Shown here: in pieces, positions 1 through 8,189 of the stretch
Numbering within the stretch: the first letter of the stretch is position 1
Layout: every line of letters starts with the position of its first letter
NCBI GenBank assembly: GCA_021810205.1
Contig: JAJZJC010000002.1
Coordinates: 1 to 64,000, forward strand
Reading direction: 5' to 3'
From: Actinomycetes bacterium
GTDB taxonomy: Bacteria > Actinomycetota > Acidimicrobiia > Acidimicrobiales > RAAP-2
Length of the DNA stretch: 64,000 nt
Position numbers and translations under genes: made by a program
The notes under the pieces: model-generated
Databases searched by the model: none
Seen by the model: only the letters and a program-made list of their open reading frames with translations
Told to the model about the DNA's origin: nothing

Positions 1-921
1 TGCCGTCGCTTGCAGCCACCGCACCACGTCTGCCCGCGCGGCCGGCGGCCCCACGATCTCTGCGTGGTCGAGCATCCCGAGCACCCAGGACCGCAGCACG
101 CCAATGCTCGTCATGCCCAGGCGCAGCAGGACTCCGCCGTCCCGCTCGCGCTCGATGACCGCGCGTTCACCGACCTCTGTGATCACACGCGGCGCCTCCA
201 CGGCATCGACATGGACGAGGACGAAGTCGTCGTCGCCCTCGCCGGCTTCCCGATAGGGCTCGAGCGGCGCCTCGAACACCTCGGGGTCGAGCGGCGCCGG
301 TGGCGCACCGCTGTCCGGCGCCCCGACGCGGGGTGAGCCGCCGATCCGGTCGACGCGGAAGGTGCGCGCAGCAGCTCGTGTCTTGTCCCATCCCATGAGG
401 TACCAACGACCGCCGTGAAAGCGCAGCGTCACGGGCGCCACCGTGCGTGGCTCGCCGTGGTAGTCGAAGCGGACCTCACGGCGCGTCCGCACCGCGTCGA
501 ACAGCGTGGCGAGCGCGGGTGGCGGCGCGAGCGCGGCGACCGGGCGGGTCTCCGCCGCGCCGGTCGCACCCAGCTTGGCGAGCGCGTCCCGGCCACTAGG
601 ATCGCCGAAGTGAACGCCGGCGACGGCGAGGTGCAGGGCGGCCTGCTCGTCCGGCTCGAGGTCGAGGTGGGGAAGGTAGAAGGCGTCGGGATCGATCCGG
701 TACCCGTACTGATCGGGACCCTCGATCGGCTCGGTCACGACCGGGATGCCCTCGTCCCGAAGGATCCGCTTGTCGCGCTCGAACGCCTGGCGACGCGCAG
801 TCGGAGAGGACGGGTAGCCCGGCACCACGCGGGCGATCTCGTCGAGGGTCCGCGGCGCCGTGCTGTGCAGCAGCAGCAGCACGAGGTCGGTGAGGCGCTC
901 CAGTCGGTCGAGGGTCGCCAT
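1..921 (-). CDS. WYL-domain transcriptional regulator (PafB/PafC-like), C-terminus cut by window edge
   Basis: The minus-strand frame is open from an ATG at 921 to base 1, giving 307 codons with no stop, so the ORF track misses it. The N-terminus (MATLDRLERLTDLVLLLLHS) is a winged-helix segment typical of DeoR/WYL regulators. The middle reads like the WYL core, with FDYHGEPRTVAPVTLRFHGG followed by WYLMGWD. The C-terminal part resembles the WCX extension. Proteins of this kind act in the cytoplasm as DNA-damage or ligand-responsive regulators; actinobacterial PafB/PafC pairs sit near proteasome genes, which cannot be checked here. It is divergent from ctaG with only 44 bases between the starts. 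The family call is firm and the target genes are unknown. Confidence 0.88.
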   Translation of the reverse strand, partial: MATLDRLERLTDLVLLLLHSTAPRTLDEIARVVPGYPSSPTARRQAFERDKRILRDEGIPVVTEPIEGPDQYGYRIDPDAFYLPHLDLEPDEQAALHLAVAGVHFGDPSGRDALAKLGATGAAETRPVAALAPPPALATLFDAVRTRREVRFDYHGEPRTVAPVTLRFHGGRWYLMGWDKTRAAARTFRVDRIGGSPRVGAPDSGAPPAPLDPEVFEAPLEPYREAGEGDDDFVLVHVDAVEAPRVITEVGERAVIERERDGGVLLRLGMTSIGVLRSWVLGMLDHAEIVGPPAARADVVRWLQATA

Positions 922-965
922 GGCGGCAAGCGTAGGGCCCGCGCGGGCATCTGAGCGGAGCCTCC

Positions 966-1892
966 GTGCACCTTCCCGCCTACTCCCTGCACCTCGCAGC
1001 GTGGGTCGGCCTGCTCGGCGTCGTGGCCGTGTACGCAGTCCTCATCCGTGTGCCGCGCTTCGCGGTGTCCAAGCGACAGGCCTGGTCGTTCCTCGGGGCG
1101 ATGGGCGTGCTCCTCGTGTCGCTCACCTGGCCGCTCGCGAACCTTGCCGCGCACTCGCTGCTCGTCGCGCTCGTGGTCCAACGGCTGCTCCTGTTGCTCG
1201 CCGTGCCGCCGCTGCTCTTCACTGGTCTGCCGGTCGGTCTCGTCGCCGCGATGACCCGCCCGTCCCTCCTCGACGCGGTCGCGCGCGTCTGCAGCCGTCC
1301 GGTGCCCGCTGCCGCCATCGTGACGGCGGTCTCCGTCGGCACGCTCACTGCCCCCGTGGTCAGCGCGCAGGCATCGTCCGCGTACGCCCGCGGCGGCCTC
1401 GACGGCCTCCTGCTCCTCGCAGGGTGCGTCCTGTGGCTGCCTGTCCTGCACCCCGTTCCCGGAACGGGCTCGATGTCCGCCCTCGCCACGGCTGGCTACC
1501 TCGTCGTCCAGTCGATCCTGCCGAGCTTCCTCTCGATCGTCTGGATCTTCGCCCGCCACCCTCTCTATGCCGTCTACGCGCACGGCCGGGTCCTCTTTCT
1601 GTCCCCTCTCGCGGACCAGGAGCTGTCGGGGTTCGTGGCGAAGCTCGGCACGATCTTCGTCCTGTGGGGCGTCGCGTTCGTGATCGTGGTCCGCTCCGAG
1701 CGCGTTGCCGAGGAGGGTGGCGACCCGAACCCGCTCACTTGGGCCGACGTCGAGCGCGAGCTCGAGCGGGCGGAACGCCGCGATCGCCACCGCGCCCGCG
1801 TGCCCGACGCACCGGGGCGCTCGCGCACGTTCGGAGACGCCGCGCGGCCCGACGACGACCCCGACGGCGGCTCCTCCTCGCCCAGCGACTGA
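966..1892 (+). CDS. ctaG: Cytochrome c oxidase assembly factor, CtaG (caa3-type) family
   Basis: This 308-residue integral membrane protein starts at GTG 966. It has about seven hydrophobic segments in the first 240 residues (for example LLVALVVQRLLLLLAVPPLL) and a charged, disordered tail of about 70 residues rich in Arg, Asp and Ser. Sequence and topology fit the caa3_CtaG family, which helps assemble the Cu(B) centre of haem-copper oxidases in the cytoplasmic membrane. Conserved motifs such as VQRLLLLLAVPPLLFTGLP support this. It is divergent from the WYL gene and followed by a GC-rich inverted repeat. The oxidase subunits are outside the window. Confidence 0.82.
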   Translation: MHLPAYSLHLAAWVGLLGVVAVYAVLIRVPRFAVSKRQAWSFLGAMGVLLVSLTWPLANLAAHSLLVALVVQRLLLLLAVPPLLFTGLPVGLVAAMTRPSLLDAVARVCSRPVPAAAIVTAVSVGTLTAPVVSAQASSAYARGGLDGLLLLAGCVLWLPVLHPVPGTGSMSALATAGYLVVQSILPSFLSIVWIFARHPLYAVYAHGRVLFLSPLADQELSGFVAKLGTIFVLWGVAFVIVVRSERVAEEGGDPNPLTWADVERELERAERRDRHRARVPDAPGRSRTFGDAARPDDDPDGGSSSPSD

Positions 1893-1899
1893 CCCACGG

Positions 1900-1931
1900 C
1901 CGCGCGCCGGGTCGGCCGATCCGGCGCGCGG
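1900..1931. terminator. GC-rich inverted repeat between convergent genes
   Basis: CCGCGCGCCGG, a 10-base loop and CCGGCGCGCGG form a perfect 11-bp hairpin 7 bases after the ctaG stop and 15 bases before the stop of the convergent lipoprotein gene. It has no T-tract, so it may be a bidirectional, atypical actinobacterial terminator. Confidence 0.6.
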
Positions 1932-1946
1932 CGGGGTCGGCGCCTG

Positions 1947-2441
1947 TCAGGCGCGCGGATGTCCGAAGGAGAACGGTGGCGTCTGCAGGAGGAACGTGCC
2001 GAGCAGTCGCCTTCCGGGATAGCCGAACTCGACGACTGCGTAGCGCCCTGACCGATCGCCTGCCGCATCCATCACACGGGCGGCCCTGAACCTTCCTTCG
2101 AAGTCGACCAGGCAGACCTCCGAGGGGTGGTGGGACGCAGCGCGCGCGGTTCGGTACAGGAGGGCCGAGTGCGGGCGGAGGGAGGCCACAGCGACCAGAC
2201 GGACACCGTGGAGCCGGCCCTCGTGGCGCACCGCGTGCAACGCGGACGCGACGTCCACGAAGCAGTTGCTGTCGGCAGTGCCGAGATCGCTGCGTACCGG
2301 CGCGCATCCCGCCAGCGTCCCCGCCGCGACCGCGACTGCGACCACACACGCACCGAGACGCGCGCCGCGCCGTGCTGCCCCGGTCACGACCGTCGCTCGG
2401 CATGCGGTGCCGGCATTCCACGCTGTCCCTCGCCTGGTCAT
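1947..2441 (-). CDS. Small lipoprotein of unknown function
   Basis: This is a 164-residue ORF whose N-terminal region has an Arg-rich stretch, a hydrophobic core (ACVVAVAVAAGTLAGC) and a lipobox LAGC at about residues 43-46, so the mature protein is probably anchored by a lipidated Cys on the outer face of the membrane. The long N-terminal extension suggests that a GTG about 18 codons downstream is the true start. The mature part has about 118 residues, two further Cys, and no domain I recognise. It lies 7 bases downstream of the LPG-synthase-like membrane protein, so the two are probably co-transcribed. Confidence 0.7.
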   Translation of the reverse strand: MTRRGTAWNAGTACRATVVTGAARRGARLGACVVAVAVAAGTLAGCAPVRSDLGTADSNCFVDVASALHAVRHEGRLHGVRLVAVASLRPHSALLYRTARAASHHPSEVCLVDFEGRFRAARVMDAAGDRSGRYAVVEFGYPGRRLLGTFLLQTPPFSFGHPRA

Positions 2442-2448
2442 CGCCGTC

Positions 2449-3927
2449 TCATCGCGCGAGCCGCTCTCCTTCGTCCCCTGCGTTGCTAGCAGGCCTCGGG
2501 GCCGACTGCATCGGAGGAGACATCAGGGGCAAGGGCGGGTCGAGGGCCGCGCCCGTCTCGACGGCGATGACCTGCGGCTCGACGGGCGCGGACAGGGCGC
2601 TGCGCGGCCATCGCCCGCGTCGCACCCCGAGCGCCAGCCCACCCCACGACGACCACCCGACGCCGAGCACGAGCCAGAAGCTGATCAGACGGTAGACGAG
2701 GACGGCCGCGATATCGGCGGTCGTGCCACCACCGAAGTACGACAGGGCGATCGTGATGCTGCCCTCGACCGCCCCGAGGCCGCCTGGGGTGATCGGCAGG
2801 TTCGCCGCGAGCTGCCCTGCGCCGTACGCGAGGAGCAAGCCTTTCCAGGGTACGTTGCTCCCGATCGCCAGGAACGCGATCGCGAAGCATGCGCAGTCGA
2901 AGAACCAGTTCGAGAACGCCCACACCAAGACGTCGAACGCCTGCGCCGATTGCAGCCGGACGGCGGCGATCCGCTCGAGCAAGGCGACGATGTGCACCTC
3001 GCGGTCTCCGCGGGGCCGGCCGATGAGGCGGTGGGAGAACGCGAGGAGGTGGCGGGCGACGAGCGCGAGGGGGCGTTCGTAGACGAACAGCACGCCGAGC
3101 GCTGCCGTCACCGCCAGGATGCCGACGACCGCTGGCACGAGGTCCAGCGACGCGCCCTGCTCGTCCGCCAGCACCAGCCCGATACCGGCCAGCAGTGACA
3201 ACGACAACGCCGCGAAGACCGTCGTGCCGACAAGCGCCCAACCGGCGAGGGTGTCGTCGGCGCCCAGTCGCCGGTACCAGCGGAACCCGTAGACCGCGGC
3301 AACCGCGGGGCCGGCTGGCACGGAATTGCTCAGCGCCTGCGCCGCCAGCGTCACCCCGGCGAGCGGTCGCAGCTTCGCGCGCAGTCCACCGGCCCGAAGC
3401 AGCCGTGCCTGCATGCGCACGAAGGAGAGCTCCGACGCGGCTTCGGCCGCCATCGCCACCGGCACCCACCACCACCGGAGCTTTGCGAGCACCGCGCCGA
3501 TGCCTGTGAGCTCCCCTTTGTGGCCGGCGAGGACGTCGACCGCCACCGCGAGGAGGGCGAGCCCCACGAACCATCGAGCCACCGGCCATGCTCGCTTGGC
3601 GTGGGGCCACACCCGCCGGAGGGCGACGGGGACCCGGCGGGTCCGAGCGCGGGGATCGGGCTCCTCCGCTGGGGCTCGAGTCTCCGTCGTGGCTCCCGCG
3701 TCCTGTGGCGGCAGTTGGCCGCACGTGAGTGAACTCGCTGGGTCGGTCCGCAGCTTACGGCCCGGCGCCTCGACGCGCCGGTCGCCCGAGCGCGCCGAGC
3801 CACCACTTCCGAGGCCTACTGGGCCGAGTCGGTGGATGGTCGCATCGTCGATGTCAGACGTATCGGCACAGCTGGGCCCCGAGTGCACCAGCACCGCCGC
3901 CGAGGACGCGGGCCGTGTCCGGCGCAA
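2449..3927 (-). CDS. Lysylphosphatidylglycerol synthase TM-region (UPF0104/YbhN-like) membrane protein
   Basis: From about residue 115 the protein has multiple membrane segments typical of the LPG_synthase_TM family, including the conserved ITPGGLGAVEGSI motif near the C-terminal end. The family includes MprF flippase domains and AglD/YbhN-like transporters; the aminoacyl-transferase domain of MprF is absent, so a transport or flipping role for a lipid or polyprenyl-linked substrate is more likely than lysine transfer. The first 110 or so residues are low-complexity and polar, so the true start may be a later GTG. It probably forms a two-gene unit with the downstream lipoprotein. Confidence 0.78.
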   Translation of the reverse strand: MRRTRPASSAAVLVHSGPSCADTSDIDDATIHRLGPVGLGSGGSARSGDRRVEAPGRKLRTDPASSLTCGQLPPQDAGATTETRAPAEEPDPRARTRRVPVALRRVWPHAKRAWPVARWFVGLALLAVAVDVLAGHKGELTGIGAVLAKLRWWWVPVAMAAEAASELSFVRMQARLLRAGGLRAKLRPLAGVTLAAQALSNSVPAGPAVAAVYGFRWYRRLGADDTLAGWALVGTTVFAALSLSLLAGIGLVLADEQGASLDLVPAVVGILAVTAALGVLFVYERPLALVARHLLAFSHRLIGRPRGDREVHIVALLERIAAVRLQSAQAFDVLVWAFSNWFFDCACFAIAFLAIGSNVPWKGLLLAYGAGQLAANLPITPGGLGAVEGSITIALSYFGGGTTADIAAVLVYRLISFWLVLGVGWSSWGGLALGVRRGRWPRSALSAPVEPQVIAVETGAALDPPLPLMSPPMQSAPRPASNAGDEGERLAR

Positions 3928-4100
3928 GGAGCGCGGGTCGTGGCCGAGCGAGCCCGGAGCCGGTGCCGACCCATGCCGCCGCGATCCTCACGGCGGCCGT
4001 CTGTGTGCTGGGCGGGGAATGCCACGTCGGGGCAGCCAGCTCGAGCACCTTTCGTCTGGCGGCCATTGGCCGCCCGGCCTTCTACCGACTGCAGCCCAGC

Positions 4101-4427
4101 TCAGCTCAGCGCGGCCGCGCGCAACTCGTCGATCGAGAGCTCCGCGGTGGCTTCGCCCCCGCACTGGGGGCATCGCTCGACGTGGCGCCAGGAGCGCAGC
4201 AGGCGAGTACCCTCCGCGTTCAGCAGCACGACGAAGGTCTCGGACTCGGGATCGAGCTCGAGCCCGTAGTACGGCCGCCAGGCCGTCGACGCCTGCCGGG
4301 CGTCGAGATCCAGACCCTTCAGGATCCGGCGGAAGCGCATCCGCTCGGTATCGAAGATCCACGTGCTGTGGCACGACTCGAAAACAAGCGGTGCATCAGG
4401 GGTGGTTGCGCTCACAGAGCTCATCAT
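4101..4427 (-). CDS. Conserved-looking small protein with one CPQCGG motif
   Basis: This 108-residue soluble protein has two adjacent ATG codons at its start. It contains IFDTERMRFRRILKGL and a later GLELDPESETFVVLLN segment, then CPQCGG near the C-terminus. A single CxxC pair could bind metal only in a dimer. Reading-frame quality and composition look like real coding sequence, but I cannot assign a family. It stands alone between the LPG-type gene and the carboxylase gene; the 170 bases upstream of the former hold no other gene. Confidence 0.6.
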   Translation of the reverse strand: MMSSVSATTPDAPLVFESCHSTWIFDTERMRFRRILKGLDLDARQASTAWRPYYGLELDPESETFVVLLNAEGTRLLRSWRHVERCPQCGGEATAELSIDELRAAALS

Positions 4428-4535
4428 GCCCAGGAGGGGTGAGGATTAGATATGCCCGACATTGCAGTTCGGTGACGATGCTCGGGGCCGCCGCACACAC
4501 AGCTCGTTGTCGCAGGCCAAAGCCTATGACAGAGC

Positions 4536-5891
4536 CTATAAGGGGCCACCGTCGTGCTTGCGACCTCGAAGCACCTCGCGTTTGGTCACCAAGAGATCCA
4601 GTCCGGCGGCGAGCTTCGCCCGAGTCTCGGCAGGATCGATGACCGCGTCGACGAACCCACGCTCGGCGGCCTCCCACGGAGTGAGATACCGTTCGCGGTA
4701 CTCGACCTCACGCGCCGCTCGTTCATCCGCGCTCGCCCTGCGATGCAGGATCTGGACCGCACCTGACGCGCCCATCACCGCGACCTGCGCCTGGGGCCAG
4801 GCGAAGCACAAGTCGTTGCCCAGTCCCTTGGAGTCCATGACGATGTAGGCGCCACCGAACGCCTTGCGCACGATGACGCACAGCCGCGGCACCGTTGCCT
4901 CGCCGTACGCGAACGCGAGCTCTGCACCGTGGCGGATCATGCCGCGCCATTCGAGGTCCTTTCCCGGCAGGAATCCCGGCGTGTCGACCAGCGTGATGAT
5001 CGGAAGGTTGAACGCGTCGCACAGGCGGACGAACCGGGCGCCCTTCTGCGACGCGGAGATGTCGAGGGTTCCGGCCAACGACTTCGGCTGGTTCCCCACC
5101 ACCCCGACGGCGTGACCACCGAGGCGAGCGAAGGCGGTGACGAGCTGGGGAGCCCAACGACCCCATAGCTCGCACAGCTCGCCGTCGTCCATGACGCTGC
5201 GCGCCACATCACGCACGTCGTACGAGGCTCGCTCTTGGACCGGCACGATGTCATGCAGCCCCGCTGTGTGGCGCGAGACAGGATCGTCGGTCGGCACGAA
5301 CGGTGGCTCGGCATCGGTGTGGTCAGGTAGGTAGCCGATGAGCATCTCCATTGCGTCGACGGCATCGTCGGCTTCGAGTGCGCACAGCCCGCTGGTCGTG
5401 GCATGGACGCCCGGTCCCCCGAGGTCGCGCGGGCCGAGGCGAACACCGGTGAACGCCTCGACCATGGAGGGGCCCGACACGAAGGCGACAGCGTCAGGCG
5501 TCAACACGACGAGATCGCTCAAGCCGAGGAGCAACGCCGGACCCGAGACGACGGGACCTACCGCCGCGGTCACGACGGGGACGACCCCCGAGCACCGTGC
5601 GATGGCCGCGGCCGCATTGCCCCAGCCGTGGAGCGCGTCGAGGCCGACAGCGATATCTGCGCCGCTCGAGCTCAGCTCCAAGCACAACGGGACGCGCAGG
5701 TGCAGCGCGAGATCGGCGGCTCGCACCAGGCTCTCCCCGTCCTCGCGCGCCAGCGCGCCTCGCCGACGGTCCGACGACGTTCTCGCCATCACGACCCTGC
5801 GATCGCCGATCTTGTCGACCGCGACGCTGATCGTCCCATCGAGACCGCCGCGTACCGAGACGCCAGGGACTGTGCGAACGGTCGACACCAC
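4536..5891 (-). CDS. Acyl-CoA carboxylase carboxyltransferase (beta) subunit
   Basis: This 451-residue protein of the AccD/PccB family starts at GTG 5891. It would transfer CO2 from biotin to acetyl- or propionyl-CoA in the cytoplasm. Both crotonase-like halves are visible: the N-terminal half has SGPALLLGLSDLVVLTPDA, and the C-terminal half has VDTPGFLPG and KAFGGAYIVMDSK, the oxyanion-hole region typical of PccB proteins. At 451 residues it is shorter than the usual 510-540, the shortening being at the N-terminus. No biotin carboxylase or biotin carrier gene is nearby, so it must work with subunits encoded elsewhere. Confidence 0.85.
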   Translation of the reverse strand: MVSTVRTVPGVSVRGGLDGTISVAVDKIGDRRVVMARTSSDRRRGALAREDGESLVRAADLALHLRVPLCLELSSSGADIAVGLDALHGWGNAAAAIARCSGVVPVVTAAVGPVVSGPALLLGLSDLVVLTPDAVAFVSGPSMVEAFTGVRLGPRDLGGPGVHATTSGLCALEADDAVDAMEMLIGYLPDHTDAEPPFVPTDDPVSRHTAGLHDIVPVQERASYDVRDVARSVMDDGELCELWGRWAPQLVTAFARLGGHAVGVVGNQPKSLAGTLDISASQKGARFVRLCDAFNLPIITLVDTPGFLPGKDLEWRGMIRHGAELAFAYGEATVPRLCVIVRKAFGGAYIVMDSKGLGNDLCFAWPQAQVAVMGASGAVQILHRRASADERAAREVEYRERYLTPWEAAERGFVDAVIDPAETRAKLAAGLDLLVTKREVLRGRKHDGGPL

Positions 5892-6327
5892 CAGGCGGCG
5901 ATCCTACGTGCAGCGGCCCCCGGGCAGGGGACCAAGCCTCGTATCGGTGCCAGAACGGGCTTCACGCAGCGGGCTTCGCGCAGCGGGCTTCGCGCAGCGG
6001 GCTTCGCGCACGAAGGCGTCGACGCGCGGCCGAGTGATGACCTACGTTTGACAGCGCCGCCTGTACAGGCTGGTCGAAGAACGGCGGCGGGCGGTCGCGG
6101 AGGGACGCCCGCCGCCCCACGCAGTACTGGTCGCGCAGCGCACCCGGTGCACGACGCCCCGTAGACACCCGAAGCTCGATCCCCTCTCGCCCCCGCATCA
6201 GACCAGTCCCGGCCGGCACTACTATTCGACCAGGGTCGCCGGGATCGAACGGCACCCTGACCCACGGTCGACGGCCGGGCCACAACGTTCCCCGGTTCGG
6301 GGAGTTGCGACGGCACAGGGGGCTGCG
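5892..6327. other. Intergenic region between divergent genes, no gene recognised
   Basis: About 435 bases separate the starts of the carboxylase gene (minus) and the coiled-coil gene (plus). The region holds a 14-bp tandem repeat (listed separately), a hairpin CAGGGT...ACCCTG near 6234-6265, and TCCCCG-GTT-CGGGGA just before the plus-strand ATG. Overlapping track ORFs here are composed of repeat-derived or Arg-rich sequence and were not accepted. Confidence 0.5.
5966..6007. repeat. Three tandem copies of a 14-bp unit
   Basis: The unit GCAGCGGGCTTCGC occurs three times in perfect tandem, and the half-unit GGGCTTCAC just upstream is a diverged fourth. The unit is not a multiple of three and the region is intergenic, so it is not a coding repeat. 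Confidence 0.85.
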
Positions 6328-7086
6328 ATGGTCACTGGGAACTCCCAGAGAAGCGACGAGCACGACGAGGTGTCAGTGCTCGTCCGCTCGCTCGCGCTTT
6401 CGACCGCGAAGCTCTGGGACGAGCTCTTCGAACGGATGGACAGGCTAGAGGCCATGCAGCGCGACCTGCGCACCCTCGTCACGCGAATCGGACAGGTTCT
6501 CCCCGACGCTGCGGACGAGCTTCGCGCCGAAGTCGCCGCATTGGAGGAGGCCGCGGGTCCGAAGATGGATCCGCAAGGTCCCGTGGAGGACAGGAAAGGG
6601 GCGGCGGCGCGCCATGCCACCGTCGACGCTGCGCCCGAGCTCGAGCTCCCCGGCGCGCACGACGCGACAAGCGGTCTGCCGCCCGTGTGGACACCTGCGC
6701 CGCTCGCCCACATGGCGCGCACGGACGCCGCCACCACCGACATCGGCCCCGCGTGCAGTAAGGACCGTCCCGCACTCCACGATGTCGCGCCTCTCCTCGA
6801 CCCGCCCCCGACACCGGCGGACCCGCCCGCCCGGCCACTGGCCGTGCCGCCCCCACCGGCGGGCTATGTCGTGTTCCGAGTGCCGTCCGCAGCTGCCATC
6901 TCGTCGATCACACCCGATCGTGTTCCCCCGGGCGCAGCGCCGGTTCCCGCGCGCACACGCGTGCAGGTGTTCGAGGGGCCACGGCCCCACGCGTCTCCGA
7001 CGTGCGAGGAGATCGAAGACGGCAGAGAGAACGGCCCTACCATCGCCCCGAACTTCTCCGCGAGGGCAGTCCGCCGCCGGCACTGA
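6328..7086 (+). CDS. Hypothetical protein: N-terminal coiled coil, Pro/Ala-rich C-terminus
   Basis: This 252-residue ORF starts at an ATG with a G-rich stretch (AGGGGGCTGCG) upstream. Residues 15-75 form a likely helix or coiled coil (LWDELFERMDRLEAMQRDLR and EVAALEE). The remainder is low-complexity, Pro- and Ala-rich, with a more hydrophobic piece AGYVVFRVPSAAAISS. No catalytic domain is visible. A helix plus a disordered tail would fit a scaffold or adaptor protein, but this is only a description. It converges with moaC, 27 bases apart. Confidence 0.5.
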   Translation: MVTGNSQRSDEHDEVSVLVRSLALSTAKLWDELFERMDRLEAMQRDLRTLVTRIGQVLPDAADELRAEVAALEEAAGPKMDPQGPVEDRKGAAARHATVDAAPELELPGAHDATSGLPPVWTPAPLAHMARTDAATTDIGPACSKDRPALHDVAPLLDPPPTPADPPARPLAVPPPPAGYVVFRVPSAAAISSITPDRVPPGAAPVPARTRVQVFEGPRPHASPTCEEIEDGRENGPTIAPNFSARAVRRRH

Positions 7087-7113
7087 CACACGCCGGCCGC
7101 GCGCCGGCCTGGG

Positions 7114-7617
7114 TCAGCGCGACCGCGAGTCCGATCCGAGATCGCTACGCCGCCAAGGCCCCGAGCGACCGCCGGACTTCTCCCACAAGGCGACGTCGGC
7201 GATCGTCATCGAGCGGTCCGACGACTTGCACATGTCGTAGACGGTCAGCGCGGCGACGGTGCAGGCCGTCAGTGCCTCCATTTCCACGCCGGTGCGGTCG
7301 ACGGTCTCCACCTGGGCTTCGACTTCGACATAGTCGTCGCCGATCGAGAAATTGACGGCAACGGAACCGACCAGGACCGGATGGCACATCGGGATCAGCT
7401 CCGCAGTGCGCTTGGCTGCCTGGATGCCGGCGATGCGGGCCGCCGCCAAGACGTCCCCCTTCGTGATGGCGTTGTTGGCGACCTTGGTCGTCGTCTCGGG
7501 GAGCATCCAGACTCGGCAGCGGGCGAGCGCACGTCGGTGGGTCGGCTCCCTGGGGCTGACATCGACCATGCGGGCACCGCCGAGGGGATCTAGATGCGTC
7601 AAGCTGCGGTCGGCCAC
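7114..7617 (-). CDS. moaC: Cyclic pyranopterin monophosphate synthase MoaC
   Basis: This 167-residue protein matches the usual MoaC length when started at GTG 7617. It converts the MoaA product 3',8-cyclo-GTP into cyclic pyranopterin monophosphate, the first intermediate of molybdenum-cofactor synthesis. Family motifs are clear: AITKGDVLAAARIAGIQAAK, ELIPMCHP, GVEMEALTACTVAALTVYDM and a K-rich C-terminus. The ORF-track entry starting at 8256 is an artificial upstream extension over the FmdB gene. No other moa genes are adjacent, but an E1-like MoeY-type gene lies at 37862. Confidence 0.93.
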   Translation of the reverse strand: MADRSLTHLDPLGGARMVDVSPREPTHRRALARCRVWMLPETTTKVANNAITKGDVLAAARIAGIQAAKRTAELIPMCHPVLVGSVAVNFSIGDDYVEVEAQVETVDRTGVEMEALTACTVAALTVYDMCKSSDRSMTIADVALWEKSGGRSGPWRRSDLGSDSRSR

Positions 7618-7697
7618 GGCGGGAAGTCTAGGGCGACCGGCGGCACCCTCGATGCCCCGAAGCCGACGGCCGAACCAGCCGCCGCCATCGGCTAGGA

Positions 7698-7724
7698 TTG
7701 GCACTCGACGGTTGAGAGTGCCAA
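7698..7724. promoter_or_regulatory. CIRCE element (HrcA operator)
   Basis: TTGGCACTC, 9 bases and GAGTGCCAA form a perfect inverted repeat with the classic CIRCE spacing. It lies 54 bases upstream of the FmdB-type gene and about 80 bases upstream of the divergent moaC start. Its repressor, HrcA, is encoded at 23318-24415. Confidence 0.9.
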
Positions 7725-7778
7725 CGGTGGGCAGCGGTCGTCCCCCGGGCACCGCCATGTGAGCCAAGGAGACGGTCG

Positions 7779-8132
7779 ATGCCAACGTACGAGTACGCCT
7801 GCTCGAGCTGCGGCGAGCACGTCGAGGTGGTCCAGTCGTTCTCCGACGACCCGTTGACGACGTGCCCCCACTGCGGCGGCCACTTGCGCAAGGTGTTCGG
7901 CTCGGTCGGGATCGTACTGAAGGGCAGCGGCTTCTACCGGACCGACAGCCGATCGTCCTCGAACGGCTCACGCCCGGCGCCCAAGAGCAGCAAGGACTCA
8001 GGGGCCTCCCCTGGTGGGTCGGCCGAGTCGGGCTCTTCGTCGGCCGAGTCGGGCTCTTCGTCGGCCGAAAAAGGCGGCGGCGACAAGAGCGCCGCGTCGA
8101 GCTCGTCATCGGCCAGTGCGGCCGCGAGCTGA
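7779..8132 (+). CDS. FmdB-family zinc-ribbon protein with Ser/Gly-rich tail
   Basis: This 117-residue protein starts with MPTYEYACSSCGEHVE, followed by CPHCGG, the two Cys pairs of the FmdB/putative regulatory zinc-ribbon family. GSVGIVLKGSGFYRTDSR closes the conserved domain at about residue 65. The rest is a Ser/Gly/Ala-rich disordered tail containing a 7-residue repeat. The function of the family is not established beyond zinc binding. An upstream CIRCE element suggests HrcA-controlled, heat-shock-type expression, which would place it with chaperone functions. Confidence 0.88.
   Translation: MPTYEYACSSCGEHVEVVQSFSDDPLTTCPHCGGHLRKVFGSVGIVLKGSGFYRTDSRSSSNGSRPAPKSSKDSGASPGGSAESGSSSAESGSSSAEKGGGDKSAASSSSSASAAAS
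8019..8068. repeat. Coding 21-bp tandem repeat in the FmdB tail
   Basis: TCGGCCGAGTCGGGCTCTTCG occurs twice in tandem plus a partial third copy. It encodes the repeated AESGSSS segment in the disordered tail. The unit is a multiple of three, so copy-number change would keep the frame. Confidence 0.85.
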
Positions 8133-8189
8133 GCTCGCCGCCCGGCATCGCCCGGCGGCGAAGACGATGCGATGCTCGGGCCTCGAACG

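Noticed and set aside
735-1790. Long ORFs opposite ctaG and other genes (Arg/Pro-rich track entries)
   Set aside because: These are shadow frames of a GC-rich genome with low-complexity Arg/Ala/Pro translations and no recognisable domains.
6215-6310. tRNA-like sequence (minus strand GTTCGATCC)
   Set aside because: The stretch resembles a T-loop, but the flanking bases do not make a five-base-pair T-stem, and no anticodon or acceptor stem could be built.
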